Shown here in pieces: positions 21,245-29,861 of a DNA stretch of 64,000 bases. The stretch is from CAMDHY01 sp046156265 (GTDB taxonomy: Bacteria > Pseudomonadota > Alphaproteobacteria > Rhizobiales > Segnochrobactraceae): NCBI RefSeq assembly GCF_046156265.1, contig NZ_JAWDIR010000011.1, positions 1,178,001 through 1,242,000 on the forward strand. Direction: 5' to 3'. The notes beneath the pieces were generated by a model. That model was not told the DNA's origin and did no database searches. It saw nothing but the letters and a program-made list of their open reading frames with translations. The position numbers were made by a program, and so were the translations under genes. Within the stretch, counting starts at the first letter, position 1. The number at the start of each line of letters is the position of its first letter.

Positions 21245-22006
21245 TCAGCTCTTCAGGCGGTATCCCGTCTTGAAGATCCACCAGACCGTGCCCAGGCAGA
21301 CGGCGAGGAAGATCAGGATCATCACGAGGCTGACGCCGATGCCGACGTCAGCGGTGCCGGTGAAGCTCCAGCGGAAGCCGCTGATCAGGTAGACGACCGG
21401 ATTGAAGAGCGTCACCGTTCGCCAGACGGGCGGCAGCATGTCGATCGAATAGAAGGTTCCGCCGAGAAAGGTGAGCGGGGTGACGACCAGCAGCGGAACG
21501 AACTGCAGCTTCTCGAAGCCATCCGCCCAGATGCCGATGATGAAGCCGAACAGGCTGAACGTCACGGCGGTCAGCACGAGGAAGCCGATCATCCAGAGCG
21601 GATGCTCGAGCCTGAGCGGCACGAAGAAGGAGGCGGTGATCAGGATGATGATCCCGAGGATCACCGATTTCGTTGCCGCCGCGCCGACATAGCCGATCAC
21701 CACCTCGACGAACGACACCGGTGCCGACAACAGCTCGTAGATCGTTCCCGTGAAGCGCGGGAAGTAGATGCCGAACGAGGCGTTGGCGATGCTCTGGGTG
21801 AGCAGCGTCAGCATGACCAGCCCCGGCACGATGAACGTGCCGTAGGGAACACCGTCGATCTCCTCCATGCGCGACCCGATCGCCGCGCCGAAGACGACGA
21901 AATAGAGCGAGGTCGTGATGACCGGCGCGACGATGCTCTGCCAGACCGTGCGGAAGGCGCGCGCCATCTCGAAGACGTAGATGGCCTTGATCGCGTGGAT
22001 GTTCAT
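21245..22006 (-). CDS. ABC-2 type export permease
   Basis: This 253-residue integral membrane protein has six hydrophobic segments and the ABC-2 signature region VPLLVVTPLTFLGGTFYSIDMLP near residue 170. It is the membrane half of an ABC exporter, like those for drugs, polysaccharides or lipids (DrrB/NodJ type). The start (MNIHAIKAIYVFEMARA) at 22006 overlaps the stop of the ATPase gene by one base (TAATG), so the two are translationally coupled. Substrate unknown. Confidence 0.9.
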   Translation of the reverse strand: MNIHAIKAIYVFEMARAFRTVWQSIVAPVITTSLYFVVFGAAIGSRMEEIDGVPYGTFIVPGLVMLTLLTQSIANASFGIYFPRFTGTIYELLSAPVSFVEVVIGYVGAAATKSVILGIIILITASFFVPLRLEHPLWMIGFLVLTAVTFSLFGFIIGIWADGFEKLQFVPLLVVTPLTFLGGTFYSIDMLPPVWRTVTLFNPVVYLISGFRWSFTGTADVGIGVSLVMILIFLAVCLGTVWWIFKTGYRLKS

Positions 22007-22968
22007 TACGCTTCCCGCACCAGGCTGACGAAGATCTCCTCGAGCGAGCTCTGCTCGGTGCGCAGGTCGCGGAAGGTGAGGCCTTCCGCCGCCAGGCCCT
22101 GGAGGAGGCGGGTGATGCCGGTACGCTCGGCGGCGGTGTCGTAGGTGTAGACGAGCTCGCTGCCTTCGGCGGCGAGCGACAGCGCGAACGGACCGAGGCT
22201 CGGCGGTATCGCGGCAAGGGGTGTCGACAGCTGGATCGCCAGCGTCTTCTTGCCGAGTTTCGTCATCAGCGCCTGCTTCTCCTCGACGAGGATCAGTTCG
22301 CCCTTGGCGATGACGCCGATGCGATCGGCCATCTCCTCCGCCTCTTCGAGGTAGTGCGTCGTCAGGATGATGGTGACGCCGGCATCCCGGAGGCCGCGGA
22401 CGACGTCCCACATGTCGCGGCGCAGCTCGACGTCGACGCCGGCCGAGGGCTCGTCGAGGAACAGGAGGTTGGGCTCGTGCGATAGTGCCTTGGCGATCAG
22501 CACGCGGCGCTTCATGCCGCCGGACAGCGTCATGATCTTGCTGTCGCGCTTCTCCCACAGCGAGAGCTGCCGCAGGATCTTCTCGATGTGGGCCGGGTTG
22601 GACGGCTTCCCGAACAGTCCGCGGCTGAAGCTGACCGTCGCCCAGACCGTCTCGAAGGCGTCGGCGGTGAGTTCCTGCGGCACGAGCCCGATGCGGGAGC
22701 GCACGGCACGGTAGTCGCGATCGATGTCGAGCCCGTCGACGGTGACGGAGCCGGTGGACCGCTTGACCAGTCCGCAGACGATCGAGATCAGGGTCGTCTT
22801 GCCGGCGCCGTTCGGGCCGAGGAGCGCGAAGATCTCGCCGCGCCGGATGGCGAGGTCGACGGACTTGAGTGCCGTCAGCCCGGAGGCGTAGGTCTTCGAG
22901 ATGCCTGTGAGGACGAGGATCGGATCGGGCGTCGCGCTGGCGGCGTGTGGGGGAGGGGACGCTGACAT
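22006..22968 (-). CDS. ABC exporter ATP-binding protein
   Basis: This 320-residue ATPase of the DrrA/NodI-like exporter class shows Walker A GPNGAGKTTLISIVCG near residue 54, Q-loop LVPQELTADAFETVW, signature LSGGMKRRVLIAKAL, Walker B NLLFLDEPSAGVD and the H-switch LTTHYLEEAEEMADR. The C-terminal 90 residues beyond the ATPase core are common in this class. It pairs with the permease encoded directly downstream (1-base overlap). Both are divergent from the nitronate monooxygenase-like gene; nothing in the context names the cargo. Confidence 0.93.
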   Translation of the reverse strand: MSASPPPHAASATPDPILVLTGISKTYASGLTALKSVDLAIRRGEIFALLGPNGAGKTTLISIVCGLVKRSTGSVTVDGLDIDRDYRAVRSRIGLVPQELTADAFETVWATVSFSRGLFGKPSNPAHIEKILRQLSLWEKRDSKIMTLSGGMKRRVLIAKALSHEPNLLFLDEPSAGVDVELRRDMWDVVRGLRDAGVTIILTTHYLEEAEEMADRIGVIAKGELILVEEKQALMTKLGKKTLAIQLSTPLAAIPPSLGPFALSLAAEGSELVYTYDTAAERTGITRLLQGLAAEGLTFRDLRTEQSSLEEIFVSLVREA

Positions 22969-23108
22969 GGCGGCAAGCTAACGTCCCAACGCGCCCCCGC
23001 CGTCAAGCCCCGCCATGCAATCGTCACTGGTGCTGGCTACCGGACGCCGGGGCGTTATCCTCGCTCGGCCCGTCGAGCCCCATTCTCTCCAGGAGCGACT
23101 CACAGCGC

Positions 23109-24065
23109 ATGCCAGTTCCCGCCTCCCTCGCGGGGTTGACGATCCCGGTCGTCGGCGCCCCGATGTTCCTGGTGTCCGGTCCCGACCTCGTCATCGCGCA
23201 GTGCAGCGCCGGCGTTGTCGGATCGTTTCCGTCGCTGAACGCCCGCCCGGAGAGCGCGCTGGCGGATTGGATCGCGCAGATCCGCGATGGCCTCGCGCGG
23301 TTCGAGGCGGCTCATCCCGGCCGGCGCGCGGCGCCGTTCGCGGTCAACCTGATCGTCAACAAGGCGAACGCCAGGCTCTCCCACGACACCGAGGCGTGTC
23401 TGCGCGCGAAAGTGCCCATCATCATCACCAGCCTGCAGGCACCGGGTGAGATCGTGCCCGCGGCGCACGCCTACGGCGGGCTCGTCTTCCACGACGTCAC
23501 CACGGTCCGCCATGCCGAAAAGGCGGCGGAGGCGGGTGTCGACGGTATCGTGCTCGTCTGCGCCGGTGCCGGTGGGCACGCCGGCGCGATGAGCCCGTTC
23601 GCTCTCCTGCCGGAGGTGCGGCGGGTCTTTCCGGGTACGATCCTGCTCGCCGGCGCCATTTCCACCGGCCGCGGCATCCTGGCGGCCCGCGCGCTGGGCG
23701 CCGACCTCGCCTATCTGGGCACGCGCTTCATCGCGACGCGAGAGTCGCTGGCGAGCGACGCCTACAAGCGAATGATCGTCGAGGCGGCGGCAAAGGACGT
23801 CGTCTACACGCCGGAATTCACCGGCGTCGCCGGCAACTATCTCTTGCCGAGCATCCTCGCCGCCGGGCTCGATCCGGCGACGCTCGCCTTGCCGGGCGCG
23901 AGCAAGGAATACCGATCCCGCGAGAAGTCCGGAGTGAGCGCATGGCGCGACATCTGGAGCGCCGGGCAGGGGGTCGGTTCGATCGAGGACGTGCCGACGG
24001 TTGCGGCGCTCGTGGACCGGCTGGCCGCGGAGTTCGCGGCGGCCCGGTCGGACGTGTGTGGATAG
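23109..24065 (+). CDS. Nitronate monooxygenase family protein
   Basis: This 318-residue FMN-binding TIM-barrel enzyme belongs to the 2-nitropropane dioxygenase/nitronate monooxygenase family, which oxidises alkyl nitronates to carbonyls and nitrite. Visible family traits are the N-terminal PVVGAPMFLVSGPDLV, SLQAPGEIV, the phosphate-binding VCAGAGGHAGAMSPFAL, AGAISTGRGILAARALGADLAYLGTRFIAT, and VAGNYLLPSI. The start at 23109 (MPVPASLAG) was chosen because upstream in-frame sequence is not family-like. Many members annotated this way have other physiological roles, so the substrate is uncertain. Confidence 0.85.
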   Translation: MPVPASLAGLTIPVVGAPMFLVSGPDLVIAQCSAGVVGSFPSLNARPESALADWIAQIRDGLARFEAAHPGRRAAPFAVNLIVNKANARLSHDTEACLRAKVPIIITSLQAPGEIVPAAHAYGGLVFHDVTTVRHAEKAAEAGVDGIVLVCAGAGGHAGAMSPFALLPEVRRVFPGTILLAGAISTGRGILAARALGADLAYLGTRFIATRESLASDAYKRMIVEAAAKDVVYTPEFTGVAGNYLLPSILAAGLDPATLALPGASKEYRSREKSGVSAWRDIWSAGQGVGSIEDVPTVAALVDRLAAEFAAARSDVCG

Positions 24066-24188
24066 GATCGGCACCGAACGCCCGACCCAGCCGTTGAGCT
24101 GACGAGGTGCGTCCACCCGGGCGCTTCGACGGAGAGATGGATGCGTCAGCCCGGTACCGAGCTGTTCCCAATACGTGCCAGCGAGCGG

Positions 24189-25787
24189 ATGTTGCGGCCG
24201 ACGCGCCGTGCGGTCGTGGCCGGCCTCGCCGCGCTGCTCGCCCTTCGCCCAGGGCGAAGCGAGGCGCTTGTCGCCGGCCCCGGGGGATTCGACCTCGATC
24301 CAGGCGGGCGGACCGACTCCGCCGCCGGTATCGTCCAGGCGATCGAGGAAGGCGCGCGCACCGGACGAACCGTCGTCTTCCCCGCCGGGGTCTATTCCTA
24401 CGACAGTCGCCACATCGCGCTCACCGGCCTCGGAGATGTCACCGTCTCCTGCGAGCCCGGGGTCGTCTTCCGCGACCGTGGCCACATGATCTCCAACAGG
24501 GATGGCGAGACGTTCCAGGTGCCGTGGGGGTTCGCCTTCCGCGACTGCCCGGGATCGATCGACTGGACCGGCGGCGTCTTCGAGAGCCTCGGTTCGACCC
24601 TGCGCGGCAGTTCCGCGGGAAGCTTCGACGCGAGCAACGTCCACTTCCGGAGGCCTGTCCTCGGATTTGAACGCTGCAGGGGAAAGGTGCGCCTGCGCGG
24701 CATCGGGCACCGCGGCAACCCCGGTCGCGGCATAACCGGAAGGGATCGGCAGGCGGTGCGCGCTGCGCTCGGGACCGATCCGCCCCCCAATCGGTATGCG
24801 GCCCTCAGCGGCAAAGGCGCGTTCTTCTTCGCTTACGATTGCCCCGACATCCGCCGAGAGGACTGCTACCTGGTGCCCGACACCTGCGCTCGCGAGCAGG
24901 TGATCTTCGTCGGCTGCAGCGGCGGCTGGCGGAACGAACGCTCCTGGTCGGAGGGCCAGAACATGGCCTCGCTCGGCAAGGTCATCGGCTGCCGCGACTT
25001 CGAGCTCGGCGGCTTCAAGGTCCGCGACACGACACGGGCTTCGATCGTCGACATCATCGGCGAGAACATCAGCTTCACCGATTCCGATCTCGAGTGCCCG
25101 AACAGCAAGGCGTGCGACGTGTCGCACGAGTGGGGCCCCGCCAACCAGCCGACCCGTGGCATTCGCATCGAAGGGATCCGTTCGACGGGACGCGGCGTCG
25201 TCAACGCCACCGTGAAATCCACAGAGGCGGAGGTCGCCGCCGCCCCGATCACCGGCCTCCGGATCCGCGACTGCCGGTTCAACATCGGCCGCACCGACTT
25301 CAGCGACGACGTCTCGATGCAGTTGCGGGGCATCATCGACGTCACCATCGAGGCGATGACTTTCGAGAACGAGAGCCCCTGCGGCTACGGACACCAGGGG
25401 GAGGGCGGCCGCTCCATCCGCGTTCGCGACTGTTCGATGTCGTGGACGCTGGCGGCCGATGCTCTCGACAACAACAACCGCCAGCTCGTCGCCTCCGGCG
25501 TCAACGTCTACGAGCGCTGCTCGATCGATGCGAACGCGTCGCGCGCTGACAGCGGCGACGGGCTGTCTCGCCTGCCGTTGTCGGGCAGCGACCTCGGCGG
25601 GCGGCATGTCTTCAGAGGCGGTCGCATCACGGACACGCGGCTTGCGATCGTCGGCGGCGCCATGGTGGAGCTGCACGGGGTTGCGCTGTCGCGCGCGAGC
25701 TGGCGGATCGAGGAGGGTTCGCTCGCCTTCTTCGATTGCACCCTCGATGGCCAAGCCCTACCCGAAGGGATCGTCGACCCGGGCTGA
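24189..25787 (+). CDS. Tat-exported right-handed beta-helix protein, function unknown
   Basis: This 532-residue protein, counted from the ATG at 24189, begins MLRPTRRAVVAGLAALLAL, a twin-arginine-type signal. An upstream in-frame ATG (24141) would add 16 residues. The mature part starts DLDPGGRTDSAAGIVQAIEEG and FPAGVYSYDSR, as in pectate-lyase-like and phage tail-spike beta-helix proteins (D-x2-A lead-in, then short repeated strands). The body is rich in IRDC, FRDC and CRDF type strands with many Cys and Asp. This suggests a polysaccharide-active or structural surface protein; no catalytic residues can be named. The gene is solitary. Confidence 0.6.
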   Translation: MLRPTRRAVVAGLAALLALRPGRSEALVAGPGGFDLDPGGRTDSAAGIVQAIEEGARTGRTVVFPAGVYSYDSRHIALTGLGDVTVSCEPGVVFRDRGHMISNRDGETFQVPWGFAFRDCPGSIDWTGGVFESLGSTLRGSSAGSFDASNVHFRRPVLGFERCRGKVRLRGIGHRGNPGRGITGRDRQAVRAALGTDPPPNRYAALSGKGAFFFAYDCPDIRREDCYLVPDTCAREQVIFVGCSGGWRNERSWSEGQNMASLGKVIGCRDFELGGFKVRDTTRASIVDIIGENISFTDSDLECPNSKACDVSHEWGPANQPTRGIRIEGIRSTGRGVVNATVKSTEAEVAAAPITGLRIRDCRFNIGRTDFSDDVSMQLRGIIDVTIEAMTFENESPCGYGHQGEGGRSIRVRDCSMSWTLAADALDNNNRQLVASGVNVYERCSIDANASRADSGDGLSRLPLSGSDLGGRHVFRGGRITDTRLAIVGGAMVELHGVALSRASWRIEEGSLAFFDCTLDGQALPEGIVDPG

Positions 25788-25844
25788 AGCGCCCCACAGT
25801 CAGCCCTCGCGGCGCTCCGTGCGTCGGCGACGGGGGCAACAGCG

Positions 25845-26861
25845 TCAGTTGCTGGCGATCGTCTCGCGGCGCTTTACGTCCGCAAACCACGGGCAGGCGT
25901 CGGCCGCGACAGAGTGGTTGCCTGGCAGAACCTCCACCGGATAGCGCACGCCGCGGCGGGCGGCGTCGAAGCGCATCTCGCGAGCCCGCTCGCGCCCCTC
26001 CGGCGGCAGCCAGGCGCGCTCGTGACCCCAGAGGCTCGGTCCGTCCGTCACCTCGTGCGGTTCCCAGGTCTGCGGATCGATGGAGGCGCCGCCCCAGCCG
26101 CACTCCACCATGAAGCCGGACGGGCAGAACGTGTAGAAGGACGTCATGTGGTCGTTGATGTGCCGCCCCAGCGTCGTGGCGATCCGGTCCGGCTGCAGCA
26201 GTGCCACGTCATAGCCCTGGCCGAGATCGTCGAGGCTGAGGTTCTCCATCATCAGGTGGTGGATGCCGTTCTTGCCCGTCTCGAGGAAGGCGAGGCTGTG
26301 GTGGCGCGCATTGATGTGGAAGAAGAAGACGCGGAAGGGCGACAGCACATAGTCGCTGAGGCGGAAACCGAGAACGTCCGTGTAGAACGGCATGACGTCC
26401 TCGATCCGCGCGACCGTCAGGACGGCGTGGCCGACCCCGAGCGGTCCGGTGCGGAAGCCGGAAATGTTGCGGCCCGGCCGGAATGGCTCGTCGGCGATCT
26501 CGGGGCCATGGAACACTTCGAGCCGGTTGCCGAGCGGGTCGGCGAAGACGATCAGTCCGGCGACACGCCGCTGCGTCGCGAGCGCAGCCGAACCCGCAGT
26601 CACCGCGACGCCGTTCTCATCCAGACGTGCCGCGAGCGCGTCGAGCGCTGCCGCGTCCGCGACCTCCCAGCCGAAGCGGTGCGGCGCGGCGACGTCGTCC
26701 TGCTCGACGACGACCCTCTGCTTGCGGTCGTCCATGCGGAAGGTGAGGCTGGAGCGCGTGCGCTCGACGAGCTGCATGCCGAGCAGCCGGGTTCCGTAGT
26801 CGGCCCAGTCCTCCAGATTGTCGGTCCGCAAGCCGACATAGCCGAGCGCCGTCAATGTCAT
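25845..26861 (-). CDS. VOC-family extradiol dioxygenase-like protein
   Basis: This 338-residue two-domain protein has the layout of type I extradiol dioxygenases (BphC/DHBD): N-terminal domain from LGYVGLRTDNLEDWADYGTRLL, C-terminal domain from GVGHAVLTVARIEDVMPFYT. Candidate iron ligands are the His in GVGHAVL, the His in NGIHHLMMEN and the Glu in FMVECGWGG, the correct order for the family; FYTFCPSGF matches the usual YxxTPSGF-type segment. The likely reaction is ring cleavage of a catechol-like compound. It is divergent from the GntR regulator gene, with a palindrome in the gap. Confidence 0.85.
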   Translation of the reverse strand: MTLTALGYVGLRTDNLEDWADYGTRLLGMQLVERTRSSLTFRMDDRKQRVVVEQDDVAAPHRFGWEVADAAALDALAARLDENGVAVTAGSAALATQRRVAGLIVFADPLGNRLEVFHGPEIADEPFRPGRNISGFRTGPLGVGHAVLTVARIEDVMPFYTDVLGFRLSDYVLSPFRVFFFHINARHHSLAFLETGKNGIHHLMMENLSLDDLGQGYDVALLQPDRIATTLGRHINDHMTSFYTFCPSGFMVECGWGGASIDPQTWEPHEVTDGPSLWGHERAWLPPEGRERAREMRFDAARRGVRYPVEVLPGNHSVAADACPWFADVKRRETIASN

Positions 26862-26971
26862 GGCGCGATACCTTCTTGTTCGATCTGAGACTTTGTGTCT
26901 CGTCGGGACGCCCGTCGCCGCCGGCGCTCAGGGCCTTTCTCTGACGCAGGGTCGATCTCTGCCTCACGATT

Positions 26972-26989
26972 GTCAACAATCCTGTTGAC
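26972..26989. promoter_or_regulatory. 18-bp palindrome, probable GntR operator
   Basis: GTCAACA (26972-26978) and TGTTGAC (26983-26989) form a perfect inverted repeat with a 4-base centre. It sits 110 bases from the dioxygenase start and 49 before the gntR start. FCD-type GntR regulators typically bind short palindromes of this kind, so control of both divergent genes by the neighbouring regulator is likely. Confidence 0.7.
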
Positions 26990-27037
26990 GAGATGGCGCC
27001 GCCACCGCACTTTCCGCGCAGTCCGGAGGAGAAGTCG

Positions 27038-27736
27038 ATGCCGGCGCAGCGCACCGCCGTGATTCCACCCAAGTCCGCCACCGCTCCCCGAGGGGAAGGC
27101 AGGCCGCAGGACCGCGTCTTCCAGTCGCTGCGCCGCGACGTGCTGCTCGGCCGGCTGCGGCCACGCGAGCGGCTGGTCGAGGAGGAGCTCGCGGCCCGGT
27201 TCGCCGTGGGGCGCTATGTCGTGCGGGCGGCCCTCGACGAACTGGCGCGGATCGGTCTCGTCGAGCGGCGACCGAACCGGGGCGTGATCGTCTCCGACTA
27301 CGACCCGTCGCAGATCGGGCAGCTCTATGAGGTTCGCGAGACCCTGCAGCGGGCGGCGATCGCCCGCATGCCGCTTCCAGCATCCACGGCTCTTCTCGAC
27401 GAGCTCACCGCGATCAACCGGACCTATGCGGAGTGCCTCGCGCGTGGCGAGCTTGACGAGGTGGCGGAGGCGAACGCCGCCTTCCACCGGACGCTGTTCG
27501 GCGCGTGCGGGAACCCCTTCCTGGCCGCCGCGATCGAGCAGCATTGGGAGAAATCGGCTCTGGTGCACGGCTACGCGATCGGCGTCCCGACCCTCGCGGC
27601 CCGGTCGCACGCCGACCATGAGGCGATGATCGCCTGTCTCGCCCGGGGCGACCGAAGCGGTCTCGGCGAACTCTGCAGCCTGCACATGCAGCCATCGCTG
27701 GAAGCGGTCCGGGCGACCGCCCGGACGCGGCCATGA
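27038..27736 (+). CDS. GntR-family transcriptional regulator (FCD type)
   Basis: This 232-residue regulator has an N-terminal winged helix (about 25-90: VFQSLRRDVLLGRLRPRERLVEEELA, then RFAVGRYVVRAALDELARIGLVERRPNRG) and an all-helical FCD effector domain (about 100-220) with EVRETLQRAAI, NAAFHRTLFGACGN and the metal-type HADHEAMI. The ATG at 27038 follows GGAGGAGA at 27025-27032; an upstream in-frame ATG at 26993 is less likely. It overlaps the cupin gene by four bases (ATGA). It probably senses an aromatic acid or its breakdown product and controls this cluster through the palindrome at 26972. Confidence 0.92.
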   Translation: MPAQRTAVIPPKSATAPRGEGRPQDRVFQSLRRDVLLGRLRPRERLVEEELAARFAVGRYVVRAALDELARIGLVERRPNRGVIVSDYDPSQIGQLYEVRETLQRAAIARMPLPASTALLDELTAINRTYAECLARGELDEVAEANAAFHRTLFGACGNPFLAAAIEQHWEKSALVHGYAIGVPTLAARSHADHEAMIACLARGDRSGLGELCSLHMQPSLEAVRATARTRP

Positions 27737-28167
27737 CGACACCCAACGACGGGACGACGATGACCAACGCAACCATCCTCAAGGTGGACGAGATCCGCAC
27801 CATCGCGCGCGGTGGCGGCATCCTCACTACGCCCCTGATGACCCACCACATCCGCGCGGATGTTCGGTTTACGACGGGCATGAGCGTCTATCCGAAGGGC
27901 AAGGGCGCCCCTCTGCACCACCACAACTGCGACGAGCAGGTGACGCTGCTGGAGGGGGAAGGGGAGGTCGAGGTCGACGGCCGGGTGACGCCGCTGCGCC
28001 CCTACGACAGCACCTACATCGCCGCCGGCCAGGTGCACGCCTTCCGCAACACTGGCGAGGTACCGATGCGCATTCTCTGGATCTACTCGTCCGCCAAGGT
28101 CACGCGCACGTTCGCGGGCAGCGACGAGGAGGTCGAACATCTCTCCGCCAAGGACCTGATGGGCTGA
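27733..28167 (+). CDS. Cupin-domain protein
   Basis: This 144-residue single-domain cupin carries both cupin motifs: motif 1 PLHHHNCDEQVTLLEGEGEV (metal-binding His and Glu) near residues 57-76 and motif 2 YIAAGQVHAFRNTGEV near residue 96. The protein could be a small dioxygenase, an isomerase or a ligand-binding accessory. It starts inside the stop of gntR (ATGA overlap), so it is certainly in that operon. A second in-frame ATG lies at codon 10. Substrate unknown. Confidence 0.85.
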   Translation: MTTPNDGTTMTNATILKVDEIRTIARGGGILTTPLMTHHIRADVRFTTGMSVYPKGKGAPLHHHNCDEQVTLLEGEGEVEVDGRVTPLRPYDSTYIAAGQVHAFRNTGEVPMRILWIYSSAKVTRTFAGSDEEVEHLSAKDLMG

Positions 28168-28207
28168 AGCCCGCGGTCCCCCGCCACTCCCCTGACGGAA
28201 CCCGTTC

Positions 28208-28909
28208 ATGCATGTCTTCGACGCCGTCGACACGCGGCTCGCCTGCCGCGCCTTTCTCGACCGTCCCGTGCCGGCCGAGACGCTGCGCGACCTCGTCGCC
28301 CGCGCCGGTCGCTCGGCCTCCGGCAGCAACCTGCAGCCGTGGCTTCTCCACGTCGTCACCGGGGAGGCGCTCCGGGAGCTGAAGGCCGTCGTCGCCGCCG
28401 ATGTGGAGGGGCGCGATCCCCGCCACACGCCGGCCGAATATCCGTTCGTGCCGCCCGACCTCTGGGAGCCCTATCTCGAGCGCAAGGAGCACCACGGCGC
28501 GGAGCTCTACGGCGCCCTCGGCATCCCCCGCACCGACGCGCAGGCCCGCCTCGGCCAGTACAAGCGCAACTTCGAGCTGTTCGGCGCTCCCGCTGCCGTC
28601 TTCGTGACGATGGAGCGACGGTTCGGGGAGGCGCAGTGGGCGGACCTCGGCCTCTTCGTCGCCACCGTGATGATCCTCGCCCGTGGTTACGGTCTCGACA
28701 CCTGCCCGCAGCAGTCGTGGTCGCGCGTGCAGAAGCCGCTGTTTGCCTATCTCGGCATCCCGGACAGCGAGATCCTCTACTGCGTCGTCGCGGTCGGCTA
28801 CGGCGACCGCGAGCAGCCGGTCAACAGCTTCCGGTCTACCCGCGCCGATCCCTCCGAATACACGACCTACGTCGACACCCCGCCGGCGACCGGCACTGCC
28901 GCGTCCTGA
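28208..28909 (+). CDS. Nitroreductase-family FMN oxidoreductase
   Basis: This 233-residue protein has the nitroreductase fold: TRLACRAFLDRPVP near the N-terminus (arginine for FMN), RAGRSASGSNLQPWLLHVVTG, and near the C-terminus LGIPDSEILYCVVAVGYGD. Such enzymes reduce nitroaromatics, quinones or other electron-poor rings with NAD(P)H. It is 40 bases after the cupin gene in the same orientation, within a run of likely aromatic-degradation genes. The exact role in the pathway cannot be read from sequence. Confidence 0.9.
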   Translation: MHVFDAVDTRLACRAFLDRPVPAETLRDLVARAGRSASGSNLQPWLLHVVTGEALRELKAVVAADVEGRDPRHTPAEYPFVPPDLWEPYLERKEHHGAELYGALGIPRTDAQARLGQYKRNFELFGAPAAVFVTMERRFGEAQWADLGLFVATVMILARGYGLDTCPQQSWSRVQKPLFAYLGIPDSEILYCVVAVGYGDREQPVNSFRSTRADPSEYTTYVDTPPATGTAAS

Positions 28910-28939
28910 TCCGCGCCTCGAACCTGCGAGAGCCTCCCT

Positions 28940-29857
28940 ATGCGTCTGGCCACCTACTTCGCCGATAGCCGTGAAATCGTCGGCGTCGTCCTCGACGACG
29001 GCGTGATTGACCTCGAAGTCGCCTTCGCCGCCGCCGGGATCGGCACTCCGCCGGCGGACATGCTGGCCCTCATTGCGGGAGGCCCGACGGTACTGGGCGA
29101 CGTGCGCAAGGCTCTCGCCGCGGCGACCGGCAATGCGGGCGCAGCGCGTCGGCCGCTGTCGAGTGTCCGGCTGCTGGCACCGATTCCGCACCCGCGTAAA
29201 AACGTCTTCTGCGTCGGCCGCAACTACAAGCTCCACATCGAAGAGGGCGCCCGGGCGCGCGGCGTCGAGCCGTCCTTCCCGACGGTGCCGGAGTTCTTCT
29301 CGAAGCCGCCGACGACGGTGATCGGCCCGGACGCGGAGGTTCGGCTCGACTCCGAGCTGACGAAGCAGCTCGACTACGAAGTGGAACTCGCGATCGTCAT
29401 CGGCACGACCTGCCGCGACGTGGCGCCGGAGGGCGTCGACGACGTGATCTTCGGCTACACCATCGCCAACGACGTGACGGCGCGCGACCTGCAGCGCGCC
29501 CACGGCCAGTGGTTCAAGGGCAAAGGCCTCGACACCACCCTTCCGTGCGGCCCCTGGATCGTCACCAAGGACGCCTTCGGGGATCCGGCCTCGCACCGCC
29601 TGTCGCTGACAGTCAACGGCGAGGGCCGCCAGGATTCGACGATCGCCGACATGCTGTTCGACTGCCGCGAGATCGTCGTCAGCCTCTCGGCCGGCCTGAC
29701 GCTGGAGCCGGGTGACATCATCTGCACGGGCACACCGTCCGGGGTCGGCCTCGGGCTGTCGCCGCAATCCTTCCTGAAGCACGGCGACGTCGTCGAATGC
29801 GAGATCGACGGCATCGGCCGCCTGCGCAACCGCGTCGTCGAAGCGCGGCGCTCCTGA
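28940..29857 (+). CDS. Fumarylacetoacetate hydrolase family protein
   Basis: This 305-residue metal-dependent enzyme belongs to the FAH superfamily, whose members hydrolyse or isomerise the diketo acids made after aromatic ring cleavage. The N-terminal lid domain is followed by the catalytic domain from NVFCVGRNYKLHIEEG; metal ligands are in LDYEVELAIVIG (two Glu) and FGYTIANDVTARDLQ (Asp), and TPSGVGLGL near the end is conserved. It lies 30 bases after the nitroreductase gene and 4 before the oxidoreductase gene. With the extradiol dioxygenase it supports a meta-cleavage type pathway. Confidence 0.92.
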   Translation: MRLATYFADSREIVGVVLDDGVIDLEVAFAAAGIGTPPADMLALIAGGPTVLGDVRKALAAATGNAGAARRPLSSVRLLAPIPHPRKNVFCVGRNYKLHIEEGARARGVEPSFPTVPEFFSKPPTTVIGPDAEVRLDSELTKQLDYEVELAIVIGTTCRDVAPEGVDDVIFGYTIANDVTARDLQRAHGQWFKGKGLDTTLPCGPWIVTKDAFGDPASHRLSLTVNGEGRQDSTIADMLFDCREIVVSLSAGLTLEPGDIICTGTPSGVGLGLSPQSFLKHGDVVECEIDGIGRLRNRVVEARRS

Positions 29858-29861
29858 CGCC

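Noticed and set aside
23067..23108. N-terminal extension of the nitronate monooxygenase-like gene
   Set aside because: The frame is open to 22947 but the added residues are Pro/Arg-rich and overlap the start of the divergent ATPase gene.
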